A DNA stretch of 64,000 nt from Pseudomonas alkylphenolica (GTDB taxonomy: Bacteria > Pseudomonadota > Gammaproteobacteria > Pseudomonadales > Pseudomonadaceae), in NCBI RefSeq assembly GCF_016009175.1, contig NZ_JADUCM010000001.1, positions 186,001 through 250,000 on the forward strand, given 5' to 3'. Both the position numbers and the translations under genes were made by a program. The stretch's first letter is position 1; each line of letters begins with the position of its first letter. Positions 25,136 to 32,434 of the stretch are shown in pieces. The notes beneath the pieces were generated by a model. The model did not search any database, had not been told where the DNA came from, and saw nothing but the letters and a program-made list of their open reading frames with translations.

Positions 25136-26065
25136 ATGTCTACTGCTTTGGATACCCGCGCGTTTCGCCGCGCCCTGGGCAACTTTGCCACTGGCGTCAC
25201 GGTGGTGACTGCTGCGAGCGCGGATGGCCGCAAGGTCGGCGTTACGGCCAACAGTTTCAACTCGGTGTCGCTGGAGCCGCCGCTGATTCTCTGGAGTATC
25301 GACAAGCGTTCGAGCAGCCACGAGGTGTTTGAAGCCGCCAGCCACTTTGCGGTGAATGTGCTGGCGGCCGACCAGATTGACCTGTCGAACAACTTTGCCA
25401 AGCCTAAGGATGACCGCTTTGCCGACATCGAATTCGAAACGGGCGAGGGTGGTGCGCCGCTGCTGGCCGACTGCGCGGCGCGTTTTCACTGTGAAAAGTA
25501 CCAGCAGGTCGACGGTGGCGATCACTGGATCATGATCGGTAAAGTCGTGGCATTTGATGATTGCGGGCGCTCGCCGTTGCTCTATCACCAGGGTGCCTAT
25601 TCCATGGTCTTGCCGCACACGCGCATGACCCGCCGTGAAGAAGGCCAGCCGCCCAGCAGCCATTTCCAGGGACGCCTGAGCCATAACCTGTATTACCTGA
25701 TGACCCAGGCGCTGCGCACTTATCAGGCCAGTTACCAGCCGCGGCAGCTGTCCACCGGCTTGCGTACCAGCGAAGCACGCATGCTGATGGTGCTGGAGAA
25801 CGATGCGGGCCTGAACATGACCGACCTGCAGCGCGAAGTGGCGATGCCGGCGCGGGAGATTGTCGAGGCGGTTGCCAACCTCAAGCGCAAGGGCCTGGTC
25901 ACCGACGAAGGGGAGCGGGTGCGGCTCACGGTCAAGGGCATTGATGAAACCGAAGGCCTGTGGGCGATTGCCCATGAGCAGCAGCAGAAAGTGTTCGCCC
26001 AGTTTGACGCGGCGCAGATCGAGGCGTTCAAAGCGGTGCTAAAGGGTGTGATTCAAGGGACCTGA
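25136..26065 (+). CDS. Flavin reductase with C-terminal MarR-like domain
   Basis: 309 residues. Residues 1-165 are the flavin reductase fold: FRRALGNFATGVTVVTA, ANSFNSVSLEPPLILWSID, then the HWIMIGKVVAF end. From about residue 185 a MarR-like winged helix follows (SEARMLMVLENDAGLNMTDL, ANLKRKGLVTDEGERVRLTV). The C1 reductase of p-hydroxyphenylacetate hydroxylase from Acinetobacter has the same architecture, and there the MarR domain binds the aromatic substrate and switches on NADH oxidation. By analogy this reductase should be substrate-gated. AGGAG precedes the ATG. Confidence 0.92.
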   Translation: MSTALDTRAFRRALGNFATGVTVVTAASADGRKVGVTANSFNSVSLEPPLILWSIDKRSSSHEVFEAASHFAVNVLAADQIDLSNNFAKPKDDRFADIEFETGEGGAPLLADCAARFHCEKYQQVDGGDHWIMIGKVVAFDDCGRSPLLYHQGAYSMVLPHTRMTRREEGQPPSSHFQGRLSHNLYYLMTQALRTYQASYQPRQLSTGLRTSEARMLMVLENDAGLNMTDLQREVAMPAREIVEAVANLKRKGLVTDEGERVRLTVKGIDETEGLWAIAHEQQQKVFAQFDAAQIEAFKAVLKGVIQGT

Positions 26066-26109
26066 ATGGGCCAGAGATTAACGTCAACTGCATCAGTGTT
26101 GCAGAAAAC

Positions 26110-26143
26110 AGGCAAGCCACCGGCAACTGCCGGCGGCTTGCCT
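26110..26143. terminator. Bidirectional terminator
   Basis: AGGCAAGCCACCGGCA and TGCCGGCGGCTTGCCT pair over 16 bp with one A-C mismatch and a very short loop. It lies between the convergent reductase and sulfatase genes. On the minus strand TGTTTTC follows. Confidence 0.75.
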
Positions 26144-26170
26144 TGATGCCATCAGGCATCGGCGGGTAAA

Positions 26171-28186
26171 TCAGGGTGTGACGATGTTGAACCAGAGGTC
26201 GAAGCTGTCCATGTAGCTCATCAACTCATCAAGCTTGCCCTCGTCGCCGTTGATCTTCACCTTGCCCGCACTGACCGCGTCTTTCAGCGTGGTCTGCTTG
26301 AGCATGATGTTGTTCAAGGTGTCACGGGTCAGCGTGATGGTTGCGTCGGCATCCTTCGCTTGCGCGCCCTCGGTGTGGTTGAGTACACCGTTGACCATCT
26401 CCAGCGTGTACTTCTGCTTCAGGTCAGTGAAGTCCAGGTTCAGGGTGATGTGCTTGTCGCCCACCTCAGGCCCTTTCAGGCGCATGGCCAGGAAGTCGAA
26501 GAACAGGTCCAGGTCCATCGCCTTGACGGTGTCGGGGCTGGCGGTGTCCGGTGTTGGCAGCTTCTGCACGCCATTGCGCAACTCTTGCGCACCGGTCAGG
26601 TAGAAGTTGCGCCACGGTCCGCTCTCGGCCTGGTACCCCAGTTGCTCCAGGGTGTCGGCTTGCAGGTTCTTCGCCGCCTGGTTGTTCGGGTCGGCGAACA
26701 CCACATGGTTGACCACCTCGGCCACCCAGCGGTAGTCACCCTTGTCGTAATACTCCTTGGCCTTTTTCAGTACGGCATCGGCGCCGCCCATCATGTCGAC
26801 ATAGCGTTTGGCCTGTTCATCCGGTGGCAGCTCCCACAGGGTGGCCGGGTTGCCGATGAACCAGCCCAGGTGCAGCACGTAGGTGGCCTTGACGTTGTGG
26901 TTCAGCGAGCCGTAGTAGCCGCGGTTGGAGAAACGGTCGGCAATCGACTTGGGCAGTTTCACCTGCTCGGCGATTTCGGTCATGGTGTACCCCTTGTTGG
27001 CCAGACGCAGGGTTTCATCGTTGATGTAGCGGTACATGTCGCGCTGTGACGACAGCTGATCCTTGACTTCCTTGTTGCCCCAGACCGGCCAGTGGTGCAT
27101 GGCGTACATCACCTGGACGTCGTCGCCCCACATCTTCAGCGCTTCGTTGAGGTACTTGGACCACGGCAGCGGCTCGCGAATTTTCGCGCCGCGCAGCGAG
27201 TAGGTGTTGTGCATGGTGTGGGTGGAGTCCTCGGCCGTGTTCAGGGCCTTTTTCTCCTTGATGTAGTAGAGCATTTCGGCCGGCGCTTCACTGCCCGGCG
27301 CGTAGAGGAACTCGTAGGTGAGGCCGTCGATGACATGCTTCTCGCCGGTCTTTTCGATGATGTCGGTTGGCGGGATGAGGGTCACGGTACCGGCCGAGGT
27401 GGTGGTGCCCAGACCTGCGCCCAGCTGACCGGTTTCGTTCGGCGGCAGCAGGTTGCCATACATGTAGCTGGCGCGACGGCTCATGGCCGTACCGGCCATG
27501 ACGTTCTCGGCCACCGCATGCTCGAGGAAACCTTTTGGTGCGTAGACCTTGACCTTGCCGGCCTTGACGTCTTCTTCATTGATCACGCCGCGTACACCAC
27601 CGTAGTGGTCAACGTGACTGTGGGTGTAGATCACCGCGACCACGGGTTTTTTCGGCCGGTGTTTGTAGTAGAGATCGAGTGCTGCCTTGGCGGTTTCGCT
27701 GGAGATCAGCGGGTCGAAGATGGTGATGCCTTCCTTGCCCTCGACGATGGTCATGTTCGACAGGTCGTAGTTGCGCACCTGGTAGATGCCATCGGTGACT
27801 TCGAACAAACCGGAGATGTTGATCAGCTGGGACTGGCGCCACAGGCTGGGGTTGGTGCTGGCCGGTGCGGTTTCGCCTTCCTTGATGAAACCGTACTTGT
27901 TCGGGTCCCAGATCATGTTGCCGTTCGGGCCTTTGATCGGCTCGGCCGGCAATGGGGCGATAAAGCCTTTGTGCGCCAGTTCGAACGAAGTCTTGTCGTT
28001 GAACGGCAGCTCTTTGAGCAGCGCATCGTTAGCCGCCTTGGTGGCCTCGGTGGCGGGTTTTGGCGATTCAGCAGCCCAGGCATGGGTGCTCATGGCAATG
28101 GCCGCGGCGAGCAGGACCGAGGTGCTGAGTTTCCAGATTCCTGGCGAAGCGTTAGTGGCAGGCGAGGTTCGAGCGATCACTTTCAT
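26171..28186 (-). CDS. SdsA-type alkyl sulfatase
   Basis: 671 residues, the length of SdsA1-type enzymes. The signal peptide ends at THAWA (residues 35-39). The metallo-beta-lactamase motif THSHVDH at residues 188-194 supplies zinc ligands, preceded by the EGKEGITIFDPLISSE strand region. The C-terminal ~120 residues (LKQKYTLEMVNGVLNHTEG, then TITLTRDTLNNIMLKQTTL) form the sterol-carrier-like SCP2 domain that binds the alkyl chain. It hydrolyses primary alkyl sulfates such as SDS in the periplasm, releasing sulfate and alcohol. It fits the sulfur and surfactant theme of the window. Confidence 0.95.
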   Translation of the reverse strand: MKVIARTSPATNASPGIWKLSTSVLLAAAIAMSTHAWAAESPKPATEATKAANDALLKELPFNDKTSFELAHKGFIAPLPAEPIKGPNGNMIWDPNKYGFIKEGETAPASTNPSLWRQSQLINISGLFEVTDGIYQVRNYDLSNMTIVEGKEGITIFDPLISSETAKAALDLYYKHRPKKPVVAVIYTHSHVDHYGGVRGVINEEDVKAGKVKVYAPKGFLEHAVAENVMAGTAMSRRASYMYGNLLPPNETGQLGAGLGTTTSAGTVTLIPPTDIIEKTGEKHVIDGLTYEFLYAPGSEAPAEMLYYIKEKKALNTAEDSTHTMHNTYSLRGAKIREPLPWSKYLNEALKMWGDDVQVMYAMHHWPVWGNKEVKDQLSSQRDMYRYINDETLRLANKGYTMTEIAEQVKLPKSIADRFSNRGYYGSLNHNVKATYVLHLGWFIGNPATLWELPPDEQAKRYVDMMGGADAVLKKAKEYYDKGDYRWVAEVVNHVVFADPNNQAAKNLQADTLEQLGYQAESGPWRNFYLTGAQELRNGVQKLPTPDTASPDTVKAMDLDLFFDFLAMRLKGPEVGDKHITLNLDFTDLKQKYTLEMVNGVLNHTEGAQAKDADATITLTRDTLNNIMLKQTTLKDAVSAGKVKINGDEGKLDELMSYMDSFDLWFNIVTP

Positions 28187-28305
28187 TTCAAGTTCCTTCT
28201 TGCTTGATGCGCTGTACCCCGAGAGGCAACTGCCAGCGTGCTACTGGGAAATTTCAAGAAGGAGACTAGTAGTGAAGGGCAGGCTTGCAACTTTTGGCTA
28301 CGAGA

Positions 28306-28408
28306 ACTGCGATTCAGATTCCCTTTCGCGATCACTGCTGGCCTTTGCAAGACGTCCTTGTCATGCGACCAGCACTTCGTCAGGGAATCGGTCCACTGCG
28401 ATTCAGAT
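28306..28408. repeat. Pair of 14-bp direct repeats
   Basis: ACTGCGATTCAGAT occurs at 28306-28319 and again at 28395-28408, 89 bp apart; the second copy covers the stop codon of the tautomerase gene. The rest of the 216-nt gap 28187-28402 shows no gene I trust; it must hold the sulfatase promoter. Confidence 0.6.
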
Positions 28409-28786
28409 GGCGTATTGGGCGATGCCGTTACCGAATGACCAGTTCTCCTTGTGCACCTCGACCAGGCTGATGAATACATCCTCCTGGCGCACGCCTGCCT
28501 CGCGGTTCAGCCCTTCGGCAATGGCCAGGTACAGCGCCTTCTTCTGATCTGTTGTGCGCCCCTCGCTGAGGGTGATCTGGATGAACACCTGGCCATCGGT
28601 GCGCTGAATGCCCAGGTACTGCGGGTCGTACACCAGGCGCTCGCCGTCGTGCTCGGTCAGCACCTGGAAGTTGTCGTGCTCCGGGACGTTGATGGTGCTG
28701 CGCAGCGCGGCGTAAACGACCTTGCCGAGGGTTTGCAGGTGAGCGGGGTCGGGGTGTCTTTTGATGTCGATGCGTACCAGAGGCAT
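28403..28786 (-). CDS. Tautomerase family protein
   Basis: 127 residues from the ATG at 28784-28786, with AAGGAG upstream. Removing Met leaves Pro1 in PLVRIDIKRHPD, the catalytic base of the 4-oxalocrotonate tautomerase superfamily. IQITLSEGRTTDQKKALY and QEDVFISLVEVHKENWSFGN match a longer, two-unit-like tautomerase subgroup. Function is probably keto-enol tautomerisation or a related hydration; the substrate is unknown. It is divergent from the MaoC/TetR pair with 114 nt between the starts. Confidence 0.9.
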   Translation of the reverse strand: MPLVRIDIKRHPDPAHLQTLGKVVYAALRSTINVPEHDNFQVLTEHDGERLVYDPQYLGIQRTDGQVFIQITLSEGRTTDQKKALYLAIAEGLNREAGVRQEDVFISLVEVHKENWSFGNGIAQYAI

Positions 28787-28900
28787 GGGAGGCTCCTTGG
28801 ACAAGTGATCAGACGAGACGCTAAACCGGGGTTGCGAAAATTAAGATAATGGACGTAATCTATTTGCGCAAGCCGCTGCAACTTTCCAAGGAGCCAAGAC

Positions 28901-29347
28901 ATGAGCGAGCCGATCTATCTGGAAGACCTGGCGCCAGGCGATACCTTCACCAGCGAGCCGTACCCGCTGGATGCCGAGCAGATCATCCGCTTTGCCCGCG
29001 AGTTCGATCCGCAGCCGTTTCACCTGGACGAGACGCTTGCCAAGGACACGTTCTTTGAAGGGCTGGCCGCAAGCGGTTGGCATACCAGCGCGATCACCAT
29101 GAGGTTGTTGGTGGCCAGCCTGCCGTTTGCCCGTGGTGTGATTGGTGCCAATGCCGACGTCACCTGGCCACAACCGACGCGCCCCGGCGACCAGTTGCGT
29201 GCGCACAGCACCATTGTCAGCGTGACACCGTCGCGCTCACGGCCCGACAGGGGCATGGTGGTGGTTGAGTGTGTCACCTCGAATCAGCGCGGTGAGGCGT
29301 TGCAGCGCATGACCAGCAAGATCGTCTGCTTCAAGCGGGAGGCTTAA
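28901..29347 (+). CDS. MaoC family dehydratase
   Basis: 148 residues with AAGGAG before the ATG. A hot-dog fold protein of the (R)-specific enoyl-CoA hydratase type: the DLAPGDTF N-terminus, DAEQIIRFAREFDPQPFHLD (the hydratase-2 motif with catalytic Asp and His), ASGWHTSAITMRLLV and the VTWPQPTRPGDQL loop. It likely hydrates or dehydrates an acyl-CoA. A TetR gene begins 4 nt later, so the two are co-transcribed and the regulator may control this gene and the divergent tautomerase. Confidence 0.92.
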   Translation: MSEPIYLEDLAPGDTFTSEPYPLDAEQIIRFAREFDPQPFHLDETLAKDTFFEGLAASGWHTSAITMRLLVASLPFARGVIGANADVTWPQPTRPGDQLRAHSTIVSVTPSRSRPDRGMVVVECVTSNQRGEALQRMTSKIVCFKREA

Positions 29348-29351
29348 GGCG

Positions 29352-29969
29352 GTGGGACGTTCGTCGCAGGTAAAAGCGCAGGAGAACCGGGCGAAAATTG
29401 TCGAGACCGCCTGCCGGCTGTTTCGCGAGTCGGGCGTGGAGAATGTCTCGGTGGCCCAGGTCATGGCGGCCAACGCCATGACCGTGGGCGGCTTCTACAA
29501 GCACTTCGACTCCAAAGATGCCCTGGTGGCCGAGGCCTTTGCCCTGGCCTTCGATCAGTCAAGGCAGGCCTGGCAGCAGGTTTACCAGCGTGCCGATGCG
29601 GCGGACGAAAGCCGCTGTTCGGCGCTGGTGCGCCAATACCTGCGCAATCGCGCTACCAGCAACCGGTGCCCGCTGGTGGCGTTCGCAGCGCCAGTGGTAA
29701 CCGGTGAGGTCAATGAGGCGTGCGCCGAGGCGTATGTGTCGGGAACGGAAAAACTGTTCGAAACCTTCGTCAGCGAGATGACCGGTGCCGATGGCAGCCC
29801 CGCCAACGCTGAGGACGAGGACAAGGCCAGGGTGCTGTTTGCCGCGATGGTGGGCGCGCGCTTGCTTGCGCAGGCGGTTGGCGATGTACCCTGGGTCAAA
29901 CAGATGGAGGCTGCGGTGAACAAGGCGGCCAGTCAACCGGGCCGGCCTCTTCGCAGCGGGCGGCTGTAG
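29352..29969 (+). CDS. TetR/AcrR family regulator
   Basis: 205 residues from a GTG start four bases after the maoC stop. The N-terminal helix-turn-helix reads RAKIVETACRLFRESGVENV, then SVAQVMAANAMTVGGFYKHF and SKDALVAEAF, the standard TetR pattern. The C-terminal ligand domain is of the YxaF/LmrA-like type (PLVAFAAPVV, FVSEMTGADG). The stop codon TAG is the first three bases of a REP element core, so the last few residues (RPLRSGRL) are probably set by the repeat insertion. Confidence 0.92.
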   Translation: MGRSSQVKAQENRAKIVETACRLFRESGVENVSVAQVMAANAMTVGGFYKHFDSKDALVAEAFALAFDQSRQAWQQVYQRADAADESRCSALVRQYLRNRATSNRCPLVAFAAPVVTGEVNEACAEAYVSGTEKLFETFVSEMTGADGSPANAEDEDKARVLFAAMVGARLLAQAVGDVPWVKQMEAAVNKAASQPGRPLRSGRL

Positions 29970-30054
29970 GAGCGAGGCTTGCCCGCGTACAACGATGACG
30001 CTGTAATACTGGCATACCGCGGCGTCTGCTTCGCCGGCAAGCCTGGCTCCTACG
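29965..30054. repeat. REP pair after the TetR gene
   Basis: TGTAGGAGCGAGGCTTGCCC and the inverted GCCGGCAAGCCTGGCTCCTA bracket a 50-bp spacer containing CATACCGCGGCGTC. Same family as the arrays at 8591 and 43149. Another partial repeat (TGTGGGAGCGG) lies at about 30066. Confidence 0.8.
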
Positions 30055-30108
30055 TGTTGTGCGGTTGTGGGAGCGGCTTTCTGTAGGTGCGGGGAGAGAG
30101 AGGCTTTT

Positions 30109-30933
30109 TTGCTGAAACCACTGTTTGATGACTACCTGAAACGCTGGGACCTGACCATCGACGGAGAGGCGTTCGTCTCGCTGAACGGCAACCTGTTGCC
30201 AGTCCGCCAGCACGGTGTGCCAGCCATTCTGAAGATTTCGCACGAGCCGGAAGAACAGGCAGGTAACCTGCTGATGTCCTGGTGGGACGGAGAGGGCGCG
30301 GCGCCGGTGCTGGCCCATGAACGTGGGGCCTTGCTGATGAAGCGTGCGCAAGGCTCGGCCTCGCTAATACAAATGGTCAACGACGGCCGGGATGCTGAGG
30401 CCACACGTATCCTTTGTGCGGTAGCTGCCCGCCTTCATGCACCACGCGCCAAACCGATTCCCGAGCTGGTTCCACTTGCGCAATGGTTCGAAGCGCTAGG
30501 GCCAGCCGCCGCCGTTCATGGCGGCATCCTTGAGCACAGTGCAAACGCTGCCAGCGAGTTGTTGGCGACTGCGCGCGACGTTGTCGTACTGCACGGCGAC
30601 ATTCATCACGGCAATGTGCTGGATTTCGATGCATCCGGGTGGCTCGCGATTGATCCCAAAGGGCTGTATGGCGAGCGAGGATTCGACTACGCGAACATCC
30701 TTTGCAATCCCGACAAAGCCAGTGCGCTTGCCCCGGGAGCCTTCGCGCGGCGGATCGAAATCATCGTCGCAGCTTCTGGTATTGATCGGCGACGACTTTT
30801 GCAGTGGGTGCTCGCCTGGGCGGGGCTGTCGGCAGCCTGGATGCTTGAAGACCACGCCGAACCAGGCAGCAGGCTCGAGGTGGCCAGACTGGCAGCGTCG
30901 GCACTGCGCACAGACGCCTGCGCATCGCCATGA
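30109..30933 (+). CDS. APH(6)/StrB-like aminoglycoside phosphotransferase family
   Basis: 274 residues if translation starts at the TTG at 30109, which has GAGAGAGG 5-6 nt upstream; a GTG start at 30067 would extend it into repeat DNA. The kinase motif HGDIHHGN near residue 162 and IDPKGLYGERGFDYANIL downstream are those of the streptomycin-6-phosphotransferase/hydroxyurea kinase family. VPAILKISHEPEEQAG carries the ATP-binding lysine. Chromosomal relatives often have no proven resistance role, so this is only a candidate resistance kinase. The start codon is uncertain. Confidence 0.82.
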   Translation: MLKPLFDDYLKRWDLTIDGEAFVSLNGNLLPVRQHGVPAILKISHEPEEQAGNLLMSWWDGEGAAPVLAHERGALLMKRAQGSASLIQMVNDGRDAEATRILCAVAARLHAPRAKPIPELVPLAQWFEALGPAAAVHGGILEHSANAASELLATARDVVVLHGDIHHGNVLDFDASGWLAIDPKGLYGERGFDYANILCNPDKASALAPGAFARRIEIIVAASGIDRRRLLQWVLAWAGLSAAWMLEDHAEPGSRLEVARLAASALRTDACASP

Positions 30934-31034
30934 GTCTTTGAAAACCACATCGTCTGTTTGGGTGATAAGCCGCTGCGGCCGCGCTTGTACCATGGAGCCC
31001 GGACACACGGGCCGGTACCACTCAAGGAGACGCC

Positions 31035-31553
31035 ATGACCGCCATCGATCAACTGGAAGCGCGTTTGCGCACGCTTGAAGACGCCGAGGCAATTCGTCGG
31101 CTGAAGGCGCGCTATCTGGCCTGTTGCGACCAGAAAAATCCGCAGGGCATGCGCGACTGTTTCGCGCCAGGCCCGGTGCATATCGACTACGGTCGCATCG
31201 GTGTTTTCGAAGATCGCGACCAGCTGGTGGCAATTTTCGAAGCACTGGGCTGCCACCCTCACGTGGTCGAGATGCACCACGGCGTCAACCCGCAGATCGA
31301 TGTGCTTGATGACACGCACGCCCGCGGTACCTGGGGCCTGCATTACCAGATGATCGACACCCGCGAGCGCGTCATTACGCAACTCGGTGCAACCTATGAG
31401 GACGCGTACCGCAAGGTCGATGGCCAGTGGAAAATCAGCGCCACGCGCTGCGTTGTGACCTCTACGCTGGTAGCGAGCTACCAAGACACCGTACCCGGCG
31501 TGCGCTTTGCCGGGATTCAGCCGAGCGCCGTACTGGAGGACGCAAATGAATAA
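31035..31553 (+). CDS. SnoaL-like/NTF2-fold protein
   Basis: 172 residues with AAGGAG before the ATG. The start, LRTLEDAEAIRRLKARYLAC, then GPVHIDYGRIGVFEDRDQLV and the DTHARGTWGLHY strand, indicate the SnoaL_4 cone fold used by dehydratases, isomerases and hydroxylating enzymes of steroid, polyketide and aromatic pathways. The SDR gene starts before this one ends (8-bp overlap), so the two are translated together and probably act on one substrate. The activity cannot be told from sequence. Confidence 0.88.
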   Translation: MTAIDQLEARLRTLEDAEAIRRLKARYLACCDQKNPQGMRDCFAPGPVHIDYGRIGVFEDRDQLVAIFEALGCHPHVVEMHHGVNPQIDVLDDTHARGTWGLHYQMIDTRERVITQLGATYEDAYRKVDGQWKISATRCVVTSTLVASYQDTVPGVRFAGIQPSAVLEDANE

Positions 31554-32412
31554 CCCGCACAGCAAAACCGTTGCCGTCGTCACTGGCGCCTCGCGCGGTG
31601 CCGGCAAAGGCATCGCCCTCGCACTCGGCGCGGCAGGGGCGACGGTCTACGTCACAGGCCGCTCTCAGCACGAGGGCGACGCACCGCTGCCAGGCACGAT
31701 CCACGCAACTGCGCGCGAGATCGACGCGTTAGGCGGCAAGGGCATCGCCGTGGCCTGTGACCATGCCGATGACACGCAGGTGCGTAGCCTGTTCGAACGG
31801 GTAGAACGCGAAAGCGGGCGGCTCGACATCCTGGTCAACAACGCGACGTTTCTGCACGACCAACTGATCGAGCCCGGCCCGTTCTGGGAGAAGTCACTCG
31901 ACCTGGTCAACATCCTCGACGTCGGTTTGCGTTCGGCTTATGTAGCGAGCTGGTATGCGGCGCCGCTGATGGCCAGGCAGCGCGGCGGGCTGATTGCCTT
32001 TACCTCTTCATTCGGCGCGAACTGCTACATGCACGGCGCGGCGTATGGCGCGCAAAAGGCCGGGGTCGACAAGTTCGCCAAGGACATGGCCGTGGACCTG
32101 CGCCCCTACGACGTCGCGGCGGTGTCCATCTGGATGGGCCCGTTGCGCACCGAGCGCACCACACGCGCACTGGAAGACCACCCGGAGCGCTACGAGGAGT
32201 TTTCGTTCGTCATGGAAAGCCCGGAGTTCACCGGCAAGGTCATTCACGCGCTGTATGCCGACCCCAACCGCATGACGCAATCGGGGCAGGTGCTGATCGG
32301 CGCGGAAGCGGCCTTGGCATACGGCATTGTCGACCTGGACGGCAAACAGCCGCCGTCCTATCGCGAAATGCTCGGTAGCCCGGTGCAGGCACACCCGGCG
32401 ATTGTCGAGTAG
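31546..32412 (+). CDS. Short-chain dehydrogenase/reductase
   Basis: 288 residues from the ATG at 31546, which overlaps the stop of the SnoaL-like gene by 8 bp and follows GGAGGA. The cofactor motif is TGASRGAGKGIALALG near residue 13. The usual NNAG appears as NNAT (ILVNNATFLHD), and the catalytic region is FTSSFGANCYMHGAAYGAQK, giving YGAQK. The enzyme is longer than a typical SDR and resembles the DHRS1-like group. It probably reduces or oxidises a substrate shared with the SnoaL-like partner. Confidence 0.9.
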   Translation: MNNPHSKTVAVVTGASRGAGKGIALALGAAGATVYVTGRSQHEGDAPLPGTIHATAREIDALGGKGIAVACDHADDTQVRSLFERVERESGRLDILVNNATFLHDQLIEPGPFWEKSLDLVNILDVGLRSAYVASWYAAPLMARQRGGLIAFTSSFGANCYMHGAAYGAQKAGVDKFAKDMAVDLRPYDVAAVSIWMGPLRTERTTRALEDHPERYEEFSFVMESPEFTGKVIHALYADPNRMTQSGQVLIGAEAALAYGIVDLDGKQPPSYREMLGSPVQAHPAIVE

Positions 32413-32434
32413 CGAAGCGCCCGGCAATTCACAC

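Noticed and set aside
27092..28207. A 371-codon plus-strand frame over the alkyl sulfatase
   Set aside because: Val/His/Gly-rich antisense product without domain features; the sulfatase is clearly real.
28282..28547. Possible plus-strand gene behind CAAGAAGGA at 28255
   Set aside because: The frame enters the tautomerase gene in antisense and shows no family resemblance.
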